This document shows, in pieces, positions 38,743 to 48,103 of a DNA stretch of 64,000 nt. Every line of letters starts with the position of its first letter. The stretch's first letter is position 1. The DNA is from Ruegeria sp. R13_0. Its GTDB lineage: Bacteria; Pseudomonadota; Alphaproteobacteria; Rhodobacterales; Rhodobacteraceae. A program made the position numbers and the translations under genes. The notes under the pieces are model-generated. The model was not told where the DNA came from, ran no database searches, and was given only the letters and a program-made list of their open reading frames with translations. The stretch is taken from assembly GCF_017743995.1 (NCBI RefSeq), contig NZ_JAGHRB010000008.1:62001-126000 (forward strand), in the 5' to 3' direction.

Positions 38743-39195
38743 ATGACCACTGCGATCAAAACCGCCCGTATCTATCACGATCACCACCACGATCCGGCGC
38801 ATGCTCAGGTCTCGCTGGACTATGACGGGCGTTTCCTGCGCCGTAAAATGCTGGCCACCGATGATGGTGAGTCCTTTTTGGTCGATCTGGCGCACACGAA
38901 ATCCCTCGACCATGGTGGGGTTCTGGTGCTGGAGGATGGGCGCGAGATTGAAATCATCGCCGCACCGGAAGAGTTGCTGGAAATCAGCGGGGACAACCTG
39001 CTGCACCTCGCCTGGCACATCGGCAATCGCCACACGCCCTGTCAGATCGAAACCGACCGGCTACTGATCCAACGTGATCATGTCATTCGTGATATGCTGT
39101 TGAAACTGGGGGCCGAAATCCAAGAGGTCGTTGAACCCTTCACCCCCGAAGGCGGCGCCTATGGTCATGGCAGGACACATGGCCACGCTCACTAA
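38743..39195 (+). CDS. ureE: Urease accessory protein UreE
   Basis: Nickel-binding metallochaperone, 150 residues. The central domain holds LAWHIGNRHTPCQ, including the conserved metal-site histidine, and the protein ends with a His-rich tail ([10 protein letters not shown]) expected to bind nickel. Ribosome site AAGGAGG at 38729-38735. The end of the gene overlaps the ureF start region. Confidence 0.94.
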   Translation: MTTAIKTARIYHDHHHDPAHAQVSLDYDGRFLRRKMLATDDGESFLVDLAHTKSLDHGGVLVLEDGREIEIIAAPEELLEISGDNLLHLAWHIGNRHTPCQIETDRLLIQRDHVIRDMLLKLGAEIQEVVEPFTPEGGAYGHGRTHGHAH

Positions 39196-39832
39196 TTCCG
39201 ATATCCTAACCTTGGTGCAGTGGTTGTCTCCGGCCTATCCGGTTGGCGGCTTCGCCTATTCTCATGGGTTGGAGGCCGCGATTGAACTTGGTTCGGTTGC
39301 CAGCCCTCAGGATACGGGCGCTTGGGTGTCGGACGTATTGGAGTATGGCTCTGGCTGGAACGACGCGCTTTTTCTGGGGGCGGCTTACGCCGCCGAAACC
39401 CCGGTCGACCTGACCGACATCGACGCCACAGCGCGCGCGTTCAGCGCCTCATCCGAGCGGTTGATGGAAACCAGTTTGCTCGGGCAGGCGTTTGGAGCCG
39501 TGACCGGGGATGTCTGGGGTTTGAACTTGCAGCACCTGACCTATCCGGTGGCGGTAGGGCGTGCGGCACGATTGCAGAACTTGCCGCTGCCGTTGGTGAC
39601 CGAGATGTTCCTGCAGGCGTTCCTGAGTAATCTGGTCGCCTGCGCAACGCGCCTTGTTCCCTTGGGGCAAACCGATGCGCAGCGGCTGATACGGGACCTA
39701 ACGCCCCTCTGCACAACGATTGCCGCAAAGGCGCAGGACGCGGGTCTGGAGGATCTGAGTTCGACGGCGTTCCTGCCGGATATCGCGGCAATGAAGCATG
39801 AAACCCAGTATTCAAGGATTTTCCGAACATGA
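39179..39832 (+). CDS. ureF: Urease accessory protein UreF
   Basis: Component of the UreDFG activation complex, 217 residues, all-helical. [22 protein letters not shown] is the defining N-terminal segment. Three in-frame ATGs are possible (39161, 39167, 39179), all overlapping the end of ureE. The last gives the usual length and has AGGA just upstream, though close. Stop overlaps ureG by four bases. Confidence 0.92.
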   Translation: MATLTNSDILTLVQWLSPAYPVGGFAYSHGLEAAIELGSVASPQDTGAWVSDVLEYGSGWNDALFLGAAYAAETPVDLTDIDATARAFSASSERLMETSLLGQAFGAVTGDVWGLNLQHLTYPVAVGRAARLQNLPLPLVTEMFLQAFLSNLVACATRLVPLGQTDAQRLIRDLTPLCTTIAAKAQDAGLEDLSSTAFLPDIAAMKHETQYSRIFRT

Positions 39833-40449
39833 GCAGTACGAACGGCCCACTCCGTGTCGGCATCGGAGGCCCCGTCGGCGCGGGCAAAACTACGCTGACC
39901 GCCGCGCTGTCCGAGGCGCTACGCGATGTCTGTTCGGTGGGCGTGATCACCAACGACATCTACACGCAAGAGGACGCCGAGGCGCTGATGCGGATGCAGA
40001 TCCTGCCTCAGGACCGGATCATCGGCGTTGAAACCGGTGGCTGCCCGCATACCGCGATCCGTGAGGACGCCTCAATCAACCTTGCGGCCGTGGCCGAGAT
40101 GCAATCGCGCCACCCGGAGATTGAGGTCGTGCTGATCGAAAGCGGCGGCGATAACCTGTCGGCCACGTTCAGCCCTGAACTGGCGGATGTGACGCTCTAC
40201 GTGATTGATGTGGCTGCGGGCGAAGAAATCCCGCGCAAGGGTGGGCCTGCGATCACGAAATCGGATCTGTTGATCATCAATAAAACGGATCTCGCACCGC
40301 ATGTGGGCGCGTCGCTAGAGGTGATGCAGGAAGACGCCACGCTTATGCGTAAAGGTCGGCCGTTCTTGTTCGCCTCACTGCGTCAACGGCAGGGTGTGCC
40401 CGAAATCGTCAGCGCGCTTACCGCGATTGGTGGGCTTGAAACGGCCTGA
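39829..40449 (+). CDS. ureG: Urease accessory GTPase UreG
   Basis: SIMIBI GTPase that drives nickel insertion, 206 residues. P-loop [11 protein letters not shown] (residues 9-19), the metal-binding CPH motif ([13 protein letters not shown]), [15 protein letters not shown] and the NKTD base-recognition motif are all present. Coupled to ureF by an ATGA overlap. Last gene of the urease operon. Confidence 0.97.
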   Translation: MSSTNGPLRVGIGGPVGAGKTTLTAALSEALRDVCSVGVITNDIYTQEDAEALMRMQILPQDRIIGVETGGCPHTAIREDASINLAAVAEMQSRHPEIEVVLIESGGDNLSATFSPELADVTLYVIDVAAGEEIPRKGGPAITKSDLLIINKTDLAPHVGASLEVMQEDATLMRKGRPFLFASLRQRQGVPEIVSALTAIGGLETA

Positions 40450-40461
40450 CGTAGAGCAGTC

Positions 40462-40492
40462 GCCGCGGATCGGTGCGGCAACTGTCATTTTT
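40462..40492 (+). terminator. Possible terminator after ureG
   Basis: GCCGC (40462-40466) and GCGGC (40475-40479) can pair, extended by flanking GTC/AAC with a mismatch, and TTTTT follows at 40488-40492. The eight-base gap between stem and T tract makes it a weak candidate. Confidence 0.35.
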
Positions 40493-40532
40493 AGTTCGGA
40501 GTGGGGCGCTATCTAGGGGCTGGCCGGAGCAA

Positions 40533-41567
40533 TCAGGCCCCGACATTCACTACCATCTTGCCGAAATTCTCACCGCGCAGCAGTTGGTTCAGCGCCTCGG
40601 GCGCGGCCTCTAACCCTTCGACCATGTGCTCGCGATATTTGACCGATCCGTCCTGAATCCAGCCTGTCATTTCCCTGACGAACTCTTTGTAGAGCGAGGC
40701 CGGGAAGCTGTCGAAGATGATGAACCCTTGCGCCTTAACCTTCATCCGTAGCAGCGTGCCCATGATCGCAGGCCCCATATCCGGGCCATCCGGCAAGCCG
40801 GGCAGGTTGTACCACGAGACCACGCCGCAGATCGGGATGCGCGCAAACGCGTTCAGCAGGGGCAGGACACCGTATAGCACCTTGCCGCCGACATTTTCGA
40901 AGTAAACATCAATCCCATCCGGGCAGGCGGCCCGCAACTGATCGGCGAAGTCGGCGGCCTTGTGGTCGATACAGGCGTCGAAGCCCAGATTTTCGACCAC
41001 ATGCGCGCATTTTTCGGCCCCGCCCGCAACACCGACGACCCGGCACCCTTTGATCTTGGCGATCTGCCCGACGGTTGCTCCGACAGGGCCGGATGCGGCG
41101 GCAACGACCACGGTTTCTCCGGGCTTGGGCTCGCCGATCTGTAGCAACCCGGCATAGGCGGTGTAGCCGGGCATACCCAAAATACCCAACGCCCAGGACG
41201 GGTTTTGCGGCGCTTTGCCCATGTTTATGACCTCGGTCCCGTCCGAGATCGCGTAGTCCTGCCAGCCACTTCCCGACAGCACGTAGTCACCCGCCTCGAA
41301 TCCATCGAGGTTCGAGGTCACAACCTCTCCCACAACTTGTCCGGTCATGACCCCGCCAATCGCCACAGGCTCGGCATAGGATTTTGCGTCATTCATCCGC
41401 CCGCGCATATACGGATCCAGCGACAGGTAGCAGGTGCGGATCAGCATCTCGCCTGCGCCCGCAGTAGGGATATCCGTTGTCTCAAGCCGCAGCGTATTTT
41501 CATCGGGTTCCCCCTTGGGGCGTTCGTTCAGAACGATGCGGCGGTTAGTGTCGGCGGTCTGAGGCAT
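40533..41567 (-). CDS. NADP-dependent MDR oxidoreductase (CurA/quinone-reductase-like)
   Basis: A 344-residue zinc-independent medium-chain reductase. YLSLDPYMRGRM marks the alkenal/one-oxidoreductase and curcumin-reductase branch, and AAASGPVGATVGQIAK is the NADP-binding Rossmann motif (about 153-168). Expected to reduce alpha,beta-unsaturated carbonyls using NADPH. It stands alone, convergent with ureG, and nothing ties it to either neighbouring pathway. Confidence 0.85.
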   Translation of the reverse strand: MPQTADTNRRIVLNERPKGEPDENTLRLETTDIPTAGAGEMLIRTCYLSLDPYMRGRMNDAKSYAEPVAIGGVMTGQVVGEVVTSNLDGFEAGDYVLSGSGWQDYAISDGTEVINMGKAPQNPSWALGILGMPGYTAYAGLLQIGEPKPGETVVVAAASGPVGATVGQIAKIKGCRVVGVAGGAEKCAHVVENLGFDACIDHKAADFADQLRAACPDGIDVYFENVGGKVLYGVLPLLNAFARIPICGVVSWYNLPGLPDGPDMGPAIMGTLLRMKVKAQGFIIFDSFPASLYKEFVREMTGWIQDGSVKYREHMVEGLEAAPEALNQLLRGENFGKMVVNVGA

Positions 41568-41771
41568 GGGATGTGTTCCTTTTTGTGGGTATGTTCTTTG
41601 CTCGGCCGGGCAAGTCCGGAAGAGGGTGCGCGCTGTTTCTTGCTTTGGACACCGATCAGCGTAGAGTGACGCGTCAAAATTCTGTATTTCTCGCAGATCG
41701 TCAATCCTGTCAGTTTCGCGCGGAATTTCGAATTGGTCGAACTATGCGCGCGTATTTCCTGTGCTGCCCCG

Positions 41772-42752
41772 CTAAACCCTGTTGCGGAAGGCCGAGGGGG
41801 TCTGCCCGAACTCCGCCTTGAAGGCGCGGGTCATCGCGCTGGCATTTTCATAGCCCGACCGGCTGGCGATCTCGGCAATGGATTGCTCGGTCTCTTCGGT
41901 CAGCCTGCGCGCAAGGTTCAGACGCAACCGACGATAGAGCGCCTGCGGTGTGGTTTTCAGGTCCGCCTGAACGCGCATTTCCAGCCGTTTCTGAGTGCAC
42001 CCCGCTTTGCGCGCGACCTGCGTGATCGACAGCGGTGTTTCAAGGTTTGCTTGCATGATGGCCAGGGCGCGATTCACCAGAGTGTCTTCGGTTTGCATTG
42101 GTAAGGCATAGTGGTCGCTCCGGCCACGGCTCATAAACAGATGGGCGACCTCCATCGACAAAAGCGGGCCGTGATCCTTGCGGATAAGTGCCAGGGCAAG
42201 ATCAAACGCCGCCATCGCCCCGGAACAGGTCAGACGCCTGCCATCAACGACGTAGCGCTCTTGCACGACGTCCACGGCGGGAAAACCTTCTTCAAATCGG
42301 GAAAGCTCATCCCAGTGAATGGTCGCTCGGTGCCCATCGAGCAACCCGGCCTGCGCCATCAACCAGCTACCGGTATCCAGTCCGGCCACCTGTGCGTGCC
42401 TTTTTGCAGCCGCCAGCAGGGCACGCAGCGTCGGGGGCGTGCCCAATTGCAAGAACCCGTAGGAGGGCATCACAACCAGAACATCCCCACGCTGGTCGGT
42501 CAGGGCGGCATCCGGTGTCACCGCAAGCCCGCTGGAGCTGTGGACGGGGTCTCCGTCAACGGAACAGAACCGCCACTCATACAAAGACTGCCGGGACAGA
42601 GTGTTGGCCGCCCGCAGAGGCTCGACCATGTTGGCGAGGCAGTGGTTCGAGAACCCATCGAACAGCAGGATGTTAAATCTGTGGTTCAATATTTTACTAA
42701 CTTTGCATGATATGCGGCGAAAACTGCATGCCGTGACCATGAGGAATCTCAT
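41772..42752 (-). CDS. GlxA-family transcriptional regulator (DJ-1/PfpI plus AraC HTH)
   Basis: About 326 residues: a class I amidotransferase-like effector domain (roughly 25-185, with LLFDGFSNHCLANMVEPLRAANTL and a GLDTGSWLMAQAGLL elbow) and a C-terminal AraC double helix-turn-helix (about 225-325, SIAEIASRSGYENASAMTRAFKAEFGQTPSAF). Regulators of this class (CdhR, GbdR, SouR types) sense carnitine, glycine betaine or sarcosine. It is divergent from an acyl-CoA dehydrogenase gene in a carnitine-like catabolic set, which fits. The start is unsure: ATG 42752, ATG 42740 and TTG 42689 are all possible. Confidence 0.87.
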   Translation of the reverse strand: MRFLMVTACSFRRISCKVSKILNHRFNILLFDGFSNHCLANMVEPLRAANTLSRQSLYEWRFCSVDGDPVHSSSGLAVTPDAALTDQRGDVLVVMPSYGFLQLGTPPTLRALLAAAKRHAQVAGLDTGSWLMAQAGLLDGHRATIHWDELSRFEEGFPAVDVVQERYVVDGRRLTCSGAMAAFDLALALIRKDHGPLLSMEVAHLFMSRGRSDHYALPMQTEDTLVNRALAIMQANLETPLSITQVARKAGCTQKRLEMRVQADLKTTPQALYRRLRLNLARRLTEETEQSIAEIASRSGYENASAMTRAFKAEFGQTPSAFRNRV

Positions 42753-42788
42753 TTCCTGCGTCAATCACCCATCCAAGGATATCGCGCC

Positions 42789-43949
42789 ATGCAGTTTGGT
42801 CTGACCGAAGAACAGGACATGATCGTCTCGACAGTCCGCAGCTTTGTCGAAAACGAGATCTACCCACATGAGGTCGAGGTCGAGCGCACCGGTCAGGTGC
42901 CGCATGAGCTGGGCGAAGAGATCAAACAGAAATGCATCGACCTGGGCTTTTATGCCTGCAACTTCCCCGAAGAGGTCGGCGGCGCAGGCCTTTCGCATTT
43001 CGATTTTACGCTGGTCGAGCGCGAGCTGGGTCGTGGCTCGATGGCTCTGACCCATTTCTTTGGCCGCCCGCAGAACATTCTGATGGCCTGCAATGATGAA
43101 CAGCGCGAACGCTATTTGCTGCCAGCTGTGCGTGGAGAAAGGATGGATGCGCTGGCGATGACCGAACCCGATGCGGGCTCGGACGTCAGGGGCATGAAGT
43201 GTCAGGCTGTGAAGGATGGAGGCGATTGGGTCATCAACGGCTCCAAACACTTCATTTCGGGCGCGGAACACGCGGATTTCTTCATCGTCTTCATTGCGAC
43301 AGGCGTGGATGAGACACCAAAAGGGCCTAAAAAGCGCATCACAACCTTCCTGGTGGATAGCGGCACGCCCGGGTTTGAGGTGCGCGAAGGGTATAACTCG
43401 GTCAGCCACAAGGGCTACAAGAACTACATCCTCTATTTCGACAATTGCCGCCTGCCGGACGCGCAGGTTCTGGGCGAGGTCGATGGTGGTTTCGCTGTCA
43501 TGAACGAGTGGCTCTATGCGACCCGTCTGACGGTTGCGGCCTTCTCGGTCGGTCGGGCGCGGCGCTGTTTCGACTATGCGCTGAACTATGCCGCCGAGCG
43601 CAAACAGTTCGGTCAGCCCATCGGTAAATTCCAGGGCATTGGGTTCCAGATCGCCGACATGATCACCGAGATTGATGCCGCAGACTGGTTAACTCTGTCG
43701 GCTGCCTGGCGTCTGGACGAAAACCTGCCTTCGAACCGCGAAATCGCCTCGGCTAAGCTCTATGCCTCGGAAATGTTGGCGCGGGTCACCGACGCGACGC
43801 TGCAAATCTATGGCGGCATGGGTCTGATGGACGACTTCCCGATCGAGCGTTTCTGGCGCGACGCGCGGGTCGAGCGGATCTGGGATGGCACCAGCGAAAT
43901 CCAGCGTCACATCATCAGCCGCGATCTTCTGCGTCCCTTGGGCGCCTGA
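42789..43949 (+). CDS. Acyl-CoA dehydrogenase, probable betainyl-CoA type
   Basis: FAD-dependent dehydrogenase, 386 residues, introducing an alpha,beta double bond into an acyl-CoA. FAD/substrate segments AMTEPDAGSDVRGM and the C-terminal RIWDGTSEIQRHIISR are typical. At the place of the usual catalytic glutamate (YEGT in medium-chain enzymes) it has Asp366 (WDGT), so the base may be this aspartate or lie elsewhere, as in some family members. Ribosome site AAGGA. Followed two bases later by the CoA ligase and then a CaiD-like hydratase, so the likely substrate is gamma-butyrobetainyl-CoA. Confidence 0.85.
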   Translation: MQFGLTEEQDMIVSTVRSFVENEIYPHEVEVERTGQVPHELGEEIKQKCIDLGFYACNFPEEVGGAGLSHFDFTLVERELGRGSMALTHFFGRPQNILMACNDEQRERYLLPAVRGERMDALAMTEPDAGSDVRGMKCQAVKDGGDWVINGSKHFISGAEHADFFIVFIATGVDETPKGPKKRITTFLVDSGTPGFEVREGYNSVSHKGYKNYILYFDNCRLPDAQVLGEVDGGFAVMNEWLYATRLTVAAFSVGRARRCFDYALNYAAERKQFGQPIGKFQGIGFQIADMITEIDAADWLTLSAAWRLDENLPSNREIASAKLYASEMLARVTDATLQIYGGMGLMDDFPIERFWRDARVERIWDGTSEIQRHIISRDLLRPLGA

Positions 43950-43951
43950 CG

Positions 43952-45967
43952 ATGACCAAGGACCTCACCCGGCTTTTGCGCCCGAAATCCATCGCCGTGA
44001 TCGGCGGTGGTGCTTGGTGTCAGCAGGTCATTCTGCAATCTGAACGTATGGGCTATGCGGGTCAGATCTGGCCTGTTCATCCCAAAGCGACCGAGATCGC
44101 TGGCCATCGGGCCTATGCCTGCCTCGAAGATCTGCCTGCACCGCCAGATGCCGTTTTCATCGGCATCAACCGCCATGCCACGATTGAGGCCGTTCGCACC
44201 CTTTCCGCCACCGGCGTCGGTGGAGCGGTGTGTTTTGCGTCTGGCTTTTCTGAGGCCGTGGCCGAGGATGACGCAGGCGGCGATCTGCAGGCACAATTGG
44301 TGGCAGCTGCGGGCGACATGCCCATTCTGGGACCCAATTGCTATGGTTTCATCAACGCGTTGGATGGGGCTTTGCTGTGGCCCGACCAGCACGGGGCAAA
44401 GCCGGTCGACTCTGGCGTCGCGATCCTGACGCAAAGCTCGAATATCTCGATCAACCTGACCATGCAGAAACGCGCGCTGCCCATCGCCTATATGGTGACC
44501 TGTGGGAACATGGCGCAGACCAGTCAGGCGCAGATTGCCTCGGCCTTGCTGGACTATCCGCGTGTGACTGCTGTCGGATTGCATATCGAAGGCTTCAAGG
44601 ACGTCCGCGAATGGGAGGCTCTGGCGCAGAAGGCCCACTCCAAAGGTATCCCTCTTGTGGCGCTTAAGGTCGGCGCGTCCGAACAGGCGCAGGCCGCGAC
44701 CGTGTCGCATACCGCCTCTCTGGCCGGAAGCGACGCGGGTGCGCAGGCCCTTTTGGAGCGTCTCGGCATTCCACGCTTGTCGGCCTTGCCCGATTTTCTG
44801 GAAACACTGAAACTGCTGCATTGCTGTGGCCCGCTTCCGGGCAGCAACATTGCCTCGATCAGCTGTTCCGGTGGTGAGGCGAGCCTGATCGCTGACATGG
44901 CCGTTGGAACCGGGTTGTCCTTCCCGCGTCTGAGCGACGGTCAGAAAGCCCACCTGCGCGAAGCACTCGGTCCGATGGTGGCGCTGAATAACCCACTGGA
45001 CTACCACACTTATATCTGGCGGGATGAAGCGGCGATGGCGCAGGCCTGGGCCGGGATGACGGGCGATGACATCGATTTGACGTTCTCGATCCTCGACTAT
45101 CCAACCACGGATGCGAGCGACTGGGCCTACGCCTCGCGTGCGGCGAAGAAAGTGCGTGCGGAGACCGGCGCGCGATTTGCCGTTGCCGCGACACTGCCGG
45201 AATTGCTGCCCGAAGATGTGGCGCAAGAGCTTATGGACGGCGGCGTGGTGCCCTTCATGGGGCTGCGCGAAGCCCTTGCAGCAACCGAAGCGGCGGGCCA
45301 GATCACAGCCCCTTCGGACAAACCGGTCACACTGCCCGGAACGGCCGAGGCTAGTCGGACACTCACCGAAGGCGAGTCCAAACGCGTTCTGGCCGAGCAC
45401 GGATTGCGTATCCCGCAGAACCGTACAGTCACAGGTGCTGATCAGGCGCGCGCTGCCGTTCAGGACATGGTCGCGCCCTATGCGGTCAAGGGCGTCGGGC
45501 TGGCTCATAAATCAGAACACGCGGCCGTGCGATTGGGTGTTCTTGCCGAAGACGTGGCCGATGTCGCCGCAGATGTCGGCACCCCTGAAATCCTGATTGA
45601 AGAGATGATCACCGGAACAGTGGCCGAGCTTCTTGTGGGCGTGGTGCGCGATCCGGCGCATGGGTTTGTCCTGACCGTGGGCGCAGGCGGTGTGCTGACC
45701 GAAGTGCTGCGCGATACCGCCTCCCTGCTGGTGCCCAGTTCTGCCGATGATATCCGCAGCGCTTTGGGTAAATTGAAGATTGCACCGCTTCTGGCTGGCT
45801 ATCGCGGTCAACCGGCGGCTGATATGGATGCCATCGTGGCCGCTGTTGAGGCCGTTCAGGCCTATGTCATGCAAAACGCCGACACGCTTGGCGAGGTCGA
45901 AATTAACCCGCTCCTCTGCACGCCCGACAAGGCGGTCGCCGTGGATGCTCTCATCAGAAAGGCCTGA
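43952..45967 (+). CDS. ADP-forming acyl-CoA synthetase (NDP-forming CoA ligase family)
   Basis: A 671-residue single-chain CoA ligase. Domain order: CoA-binding Rossmann domain (about 8-130, IAVIGGGAWCQQVI), succinyl-CoA-ligase-like domains (about 150-450) with the phospho-histidine segment VSHTASLAGSDAGAQ (His near 251), and a C-terminal ATP-grasp domain (about 470-670). It would activate a carboxylate with ATP. In this operon the probable substrate is a betaine carboxylate such as gamma-butyrobetaine or carnitine, taking the place of the CaiB transferase / CaiC ligase of enterobacteria. Context inference; the family call is firm. Confidence 0.85.
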   Translation: MTKDLTRLLRPKSIAVIGGGAWCQQVILQSERMGYAGQIWPVHPKATEIAGHRAYACLEDLPAPPDAVFIGINRHATIEAVRTLSATGVGGAVCFASGFSEAVAEDDAGGDLQAQLVAAAGDMPILGPNCYGFINALDGALLWPDQHGAKPVDSGVAILTQSSNISINLTMQKRALPIAYMVTCGNMAQTSQAQIASALLDYPRVTAVGLHIEGFKDVREWEALAQKAHSKGIPLVALKVGASEQAQAATVSHTASLAGSDAGAQALLERLGIPRLSALPDFLETLKLLHCCGPLPGSNIASISCSGGEASLIADMAVGTGLSFPRLSDGQKAHLREALGPMVALNNPLDYHTYIWRDEAAMAQAWAGMTGDDIDLTFSILDYPTTDASDWAYASRAAKKVRAETGARFAVAATLPELLPEDVAQELMDGGVVPFMGLREALAATEAAGQITAPSDKPVTLPGTAEASRTLTEGESKRVLAEHGLRIPQNRTVTGADQARAAVQDMVAPYAVKGVGLAHKSEHAAVRLGVLAEDVADVAADVGTPEILIEEMITGTVAELLVGVVRDPAHGFVLTVGAGGVLTEVLRDTASLLVPSSADDIRSALGKLKIAPLLAGYRGQPAADMDAIVAAVEAVQAYVMQNADTLGEVEINPLLCTPDKAVAVDALIRKA

Positions 45968-45970
45968 GAT

Positions 45971-46750
45971 ATGGACCCGATCAAAACCCGCCGTAACGGC
46001 GCGATCCTTGAGGTCACGTTGGACCGGCCCAAGGCCAATGCCATTGATCTGGCCACCAGCCGGATCATGGGTGACGTCTTCGCCGAGTTCCGCGACGACC
46101 CGGAGCTGCGCGTCGCGATCCTGACAGGTGCGGGAGAGAAGTTCTTTTGCCCCGGATGGGACCTGAAAGCCGCAGCCGATGGCGATGCGGTGGACGGGGA
46201 CTATGGCGTTGGCGGTTTTGGTGGCCTGCAGGAATTGCGCGACATGAACAAGCCCGTCATCGCAGCCGTGAACGGCATTGCCTGTGGCGGAGGGCTGGAG
46301 CTTGCGCTATCCGCCGACATGATCCTCGCCGCAGACCATGCGAGTTTTGCGCTGCCGGAAATCCGCTCGGGCACCGTCGCGGATGCGGCCAGTGTCAAAT
46401 TACCAAAACGTATCCCGTACCACATCGCGATGGAGCTGCTACTGACGGGCCGCTGGTTCGACGCGGAAGAGGCCAACCGCTGGGGATTGGTGAATGAGAT
46501 CGTGGCCGCGGATCAGCTGATGGATCGTGCGTGGGAACTCGCCCGCTTGTTGGCCTCGGGCCCACCGCTGGTTTATGCCGCGATCAAAGAGGTCGTTCGC
46601 GATGCCGAAGACAGCAAGTTTCAGGACGCCATGAACCGTATTACCAAACGGCAGCTGCGTACCGTCGATACTCTCTATGCCAGTGAGGACCAGCTGGAAG
46701 GCGCGCGCGCGTTCGCGGAAAAGCGTGATCCTGTGTGGAAAGGCAAGTAA
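45971..46750 (+). CDS. caiD: Enoyl-CoA hydratase, CaiD-like (crotonobetainyl-CoA hydratase)
   Basis: A 259-residue crotonase. It closely resembles enterobacterial CaiD as I remember it: RNGAILEVTLDRPKANAID, GEKFFCPGWDLKAAADG, the oxyanion-hole segment NGIACGGGLELALSADM, and the C-terminus FAEKRDPVWKGK that is nearly identical. The predicted reaction is reversible hydration of crotonobetainyl-CoA to L-carnitinyl-CoA. It starts three bases after the ligase, so dehydrogenase, ligase and hydratase are one operon. Confidence 0.85.
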   Translation: MDPIKTRRNGAILEVTLDRPKANAIDLATSRIMGDVFAEFRDDPELRVAILTGAGEKFFCPGWDLKAAADGDAVDGDYGVGGFGGLQELRDMNKPVIAAVNGIACGGGLELALSADMILAADHASFALPEIRSGTVADAASVKLPKRIPYHIAMELLLTGRWFDAEEANRWGLVNEIVAADQLMDRAWELARLLASGPPLVYAAIKEVVRDAEDSKFQDAMNRITKRQLRTVDTLYASEDQLEGARAFAEKRDPVWKGK

Positions 46751-47090
46751 GCAAATTTGGGGTCTGAACCCTCTCGGCGGCTCCTTCTTTCGATGGGGCC
46801 GTAACACTTTATCAGCTGTGCCCAAGGGTTCCTTGGGCGGCCTGCTAACGGATTGCATGCGCGTGTCATATTAAACTAGGACATGCCAGCCCAATGGGGC
46901 AACAGCACTTCAAACCTGCGCCACAACCCGAACGCAGCCAAACTGAAATCCATGCCACGCAATCCGTGAATTGTTCAGCGCGCGACAGAAACTGTTGCCT
47001 GAATCTGGCTGCATGTGAACAATTAGACTTGACTATGTGTCATTTATTTTTCCTAACTAACCAGTCAATCAAAAAAACAGGGAGGCTCCA
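46751..47090 (+). promoter_or_regulatory. Gene-free region upstream of choX, with hairpin and candidate promoter
   Basis: No gene seen. A hairpin with a perfect 8-bp stem, GCCCAAGG (46820-46827) and CCTTGGGC (46831-46838), may end the caiD transcript, though no U tract follows. Nearer choX, TTGACT (47029-47034) and AGTCAA (47063-47068) form an inverted pair 28 bases apart in an AT-rich stretch, with CCTAAC near the -10 position. This looks like a promoter with an operator, possibly for a BetI-like TetR repressor, but no such gene is in the window. Confidence 0.45.
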
Positions 47091-48017
47091 GTGAAAGCCC
47101 TAACAACCATTTCAACCCTTGCCATTCTGGCATCTGCCGGGGCGGCATTGGCCAATTGCGACGAGGTCGTATTCTCGGATGTCGGCTGGACCGATATCAC
47201 CGCGACCACTGCCGCAACGACAACCATTCTTGACGCTCTGGGCTATGATACCGAGATCAAGATTCTTTCCGTTCCAGTGACTTACACCTCGATGGCCGAA
47301 GGCGATATCGACGTGTTCCTGGGCAACTGGATGCCGACCATGGAAGGCGATATCGCGCCGTATCGCGAGGCGGGAACAGTTGAAACCGTGCGCGCGAACC
47401 TTGAAGGCGCCAAGTACACGCTGGCCGTCAACGCCGCAGCCGCCGAGCTGGGCATCAAGGATTTCGCTGATATTTCAACACACTCCGATGCTCTGGACGG
47501 CAAAATCTTCGGAATCGAGCCGGGCAATGACGGCAACCGTCTGATTCAATCCATGATCGATGGCGATTCGTTTGGCCTCTCTGGTTTCGAAGTCGCAGAA
47601 AGCTCGGAGCAGGGCATGCTGGCGCAGGTGGATCGCGCCTCGCGCAAAGGCGATCCGATCGTGTTCCTTGGTTGGGAACCGCACCCGATGAACGCCAATT
47701 TCGAGATGTCGTACCTGACCGGTGGCGATGAATTCTTTGGCCCCAACTTCGGCGGCGCGACCGTGTTCACCAACACCCGCAAAGGCTATGCCGAGGAATG
47801 CCCGAATGTTGGCGCGCTGCTGAACAACCTGAAATTCTCGCTGGCGATGGAAAACGAGATCATGGCCGCGATTCTGGATGGTGGCGAAGACCCGGCAGAC
47901 GCAGCCAGCGCATGGCTGAAAGCCAACCCGGATGCCTATACCCCATGGCTGGACGGTGTCACGACCCGTGACGGTGGTGACGCAGTCGCCGCAGTAAGCG
48001 CAGCACTGGGTCAATAA
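47091..48017 (+). CDS. choX: Choline/quaternary-amine ABC transporter binding protein ChoX
   Basis: Periplasmic binder, 308 residues, signal peptide ending near ALA-NCD. The aromatic cage residues known from ChoX are in place: Trp and Asp in DVGWTD, Trp in GNWMPTM, Tyr in KYTLAV and Trp in LGWEPHPMN. The start is GTG with a GGGAGG ribosome site. These cages bind trimethylammonium groups, so choline is likely. Given the adjacent carnitine-type operon, related betaines are also possible. A terminator separates it from choW. Confidence 0.9.
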   Translation: MKALTTISTLAILASAGAALANCDEVVFSDVGWTDITATTAATTTILDALGYDTEIKILSVPVTYTSMAEGDIDVFLGNWMPTMEGDIAPYREAGTVETVRANLEGAKYTLAVNAAAAELGIKDFADISTHSDALDGKIFGIEPGNDGNRLIQSMIDGDSFGLSGFEVAESSEQGMLAQVDRASRKGDPIVFLGWEPHPMNANFEMSYLTGGDEFFGPNFGGATVFTNTRKGYAEECPNVGALLNNLKFSLAMENEIMAAILDGGEDPADAASAWLKANPDAYTPWLDGVTTRDGGDAVAAVSAALGQ

Positions 48018-48025
48018 CCTTAAAC

Positions 48026-48061
48026 GCCCTTCGCCGCGTGTCTGTGGCGGAGGGCTTTTTT
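48026..48061 (+). terminator. Intrinsic terminator between choX and choW
   Basis: A 10-bp stem with one G-U pair, GCCCTTCGCC (48026-48035) and GGCGGAGGGC (48046-48055), loop of ten, followed directly by six T. It sits within the operon and would let only a fraction of transcripts reach choW and choV, giving an excess of the binding protein. Confidence 0.8.
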
Positions 48062-48103
48062 GTGGCCTGATCTCAGGCCCGGAATACTCTGAAAGGCAGA
48101 CAG

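Noticed and set aside
37720-39033. 437-residue minus-strand frame opposite ureC and ureE
   Set aside because: Antisense shadow across two firm urease genes.
40533-41567. Adding the MDR reductase to the carnitine-type operon
   Set aside because: It is on the opposite strand, beyond the GlxA regulator, and its family acts on alkenals or quinones.
43907-45508. 533-residue minus-strand open frame opposite the CoA ligase
   Set aside because: Shadow frame with no domain, no ribosome site, and fully contained in a clear ADP-forming ligase gene.
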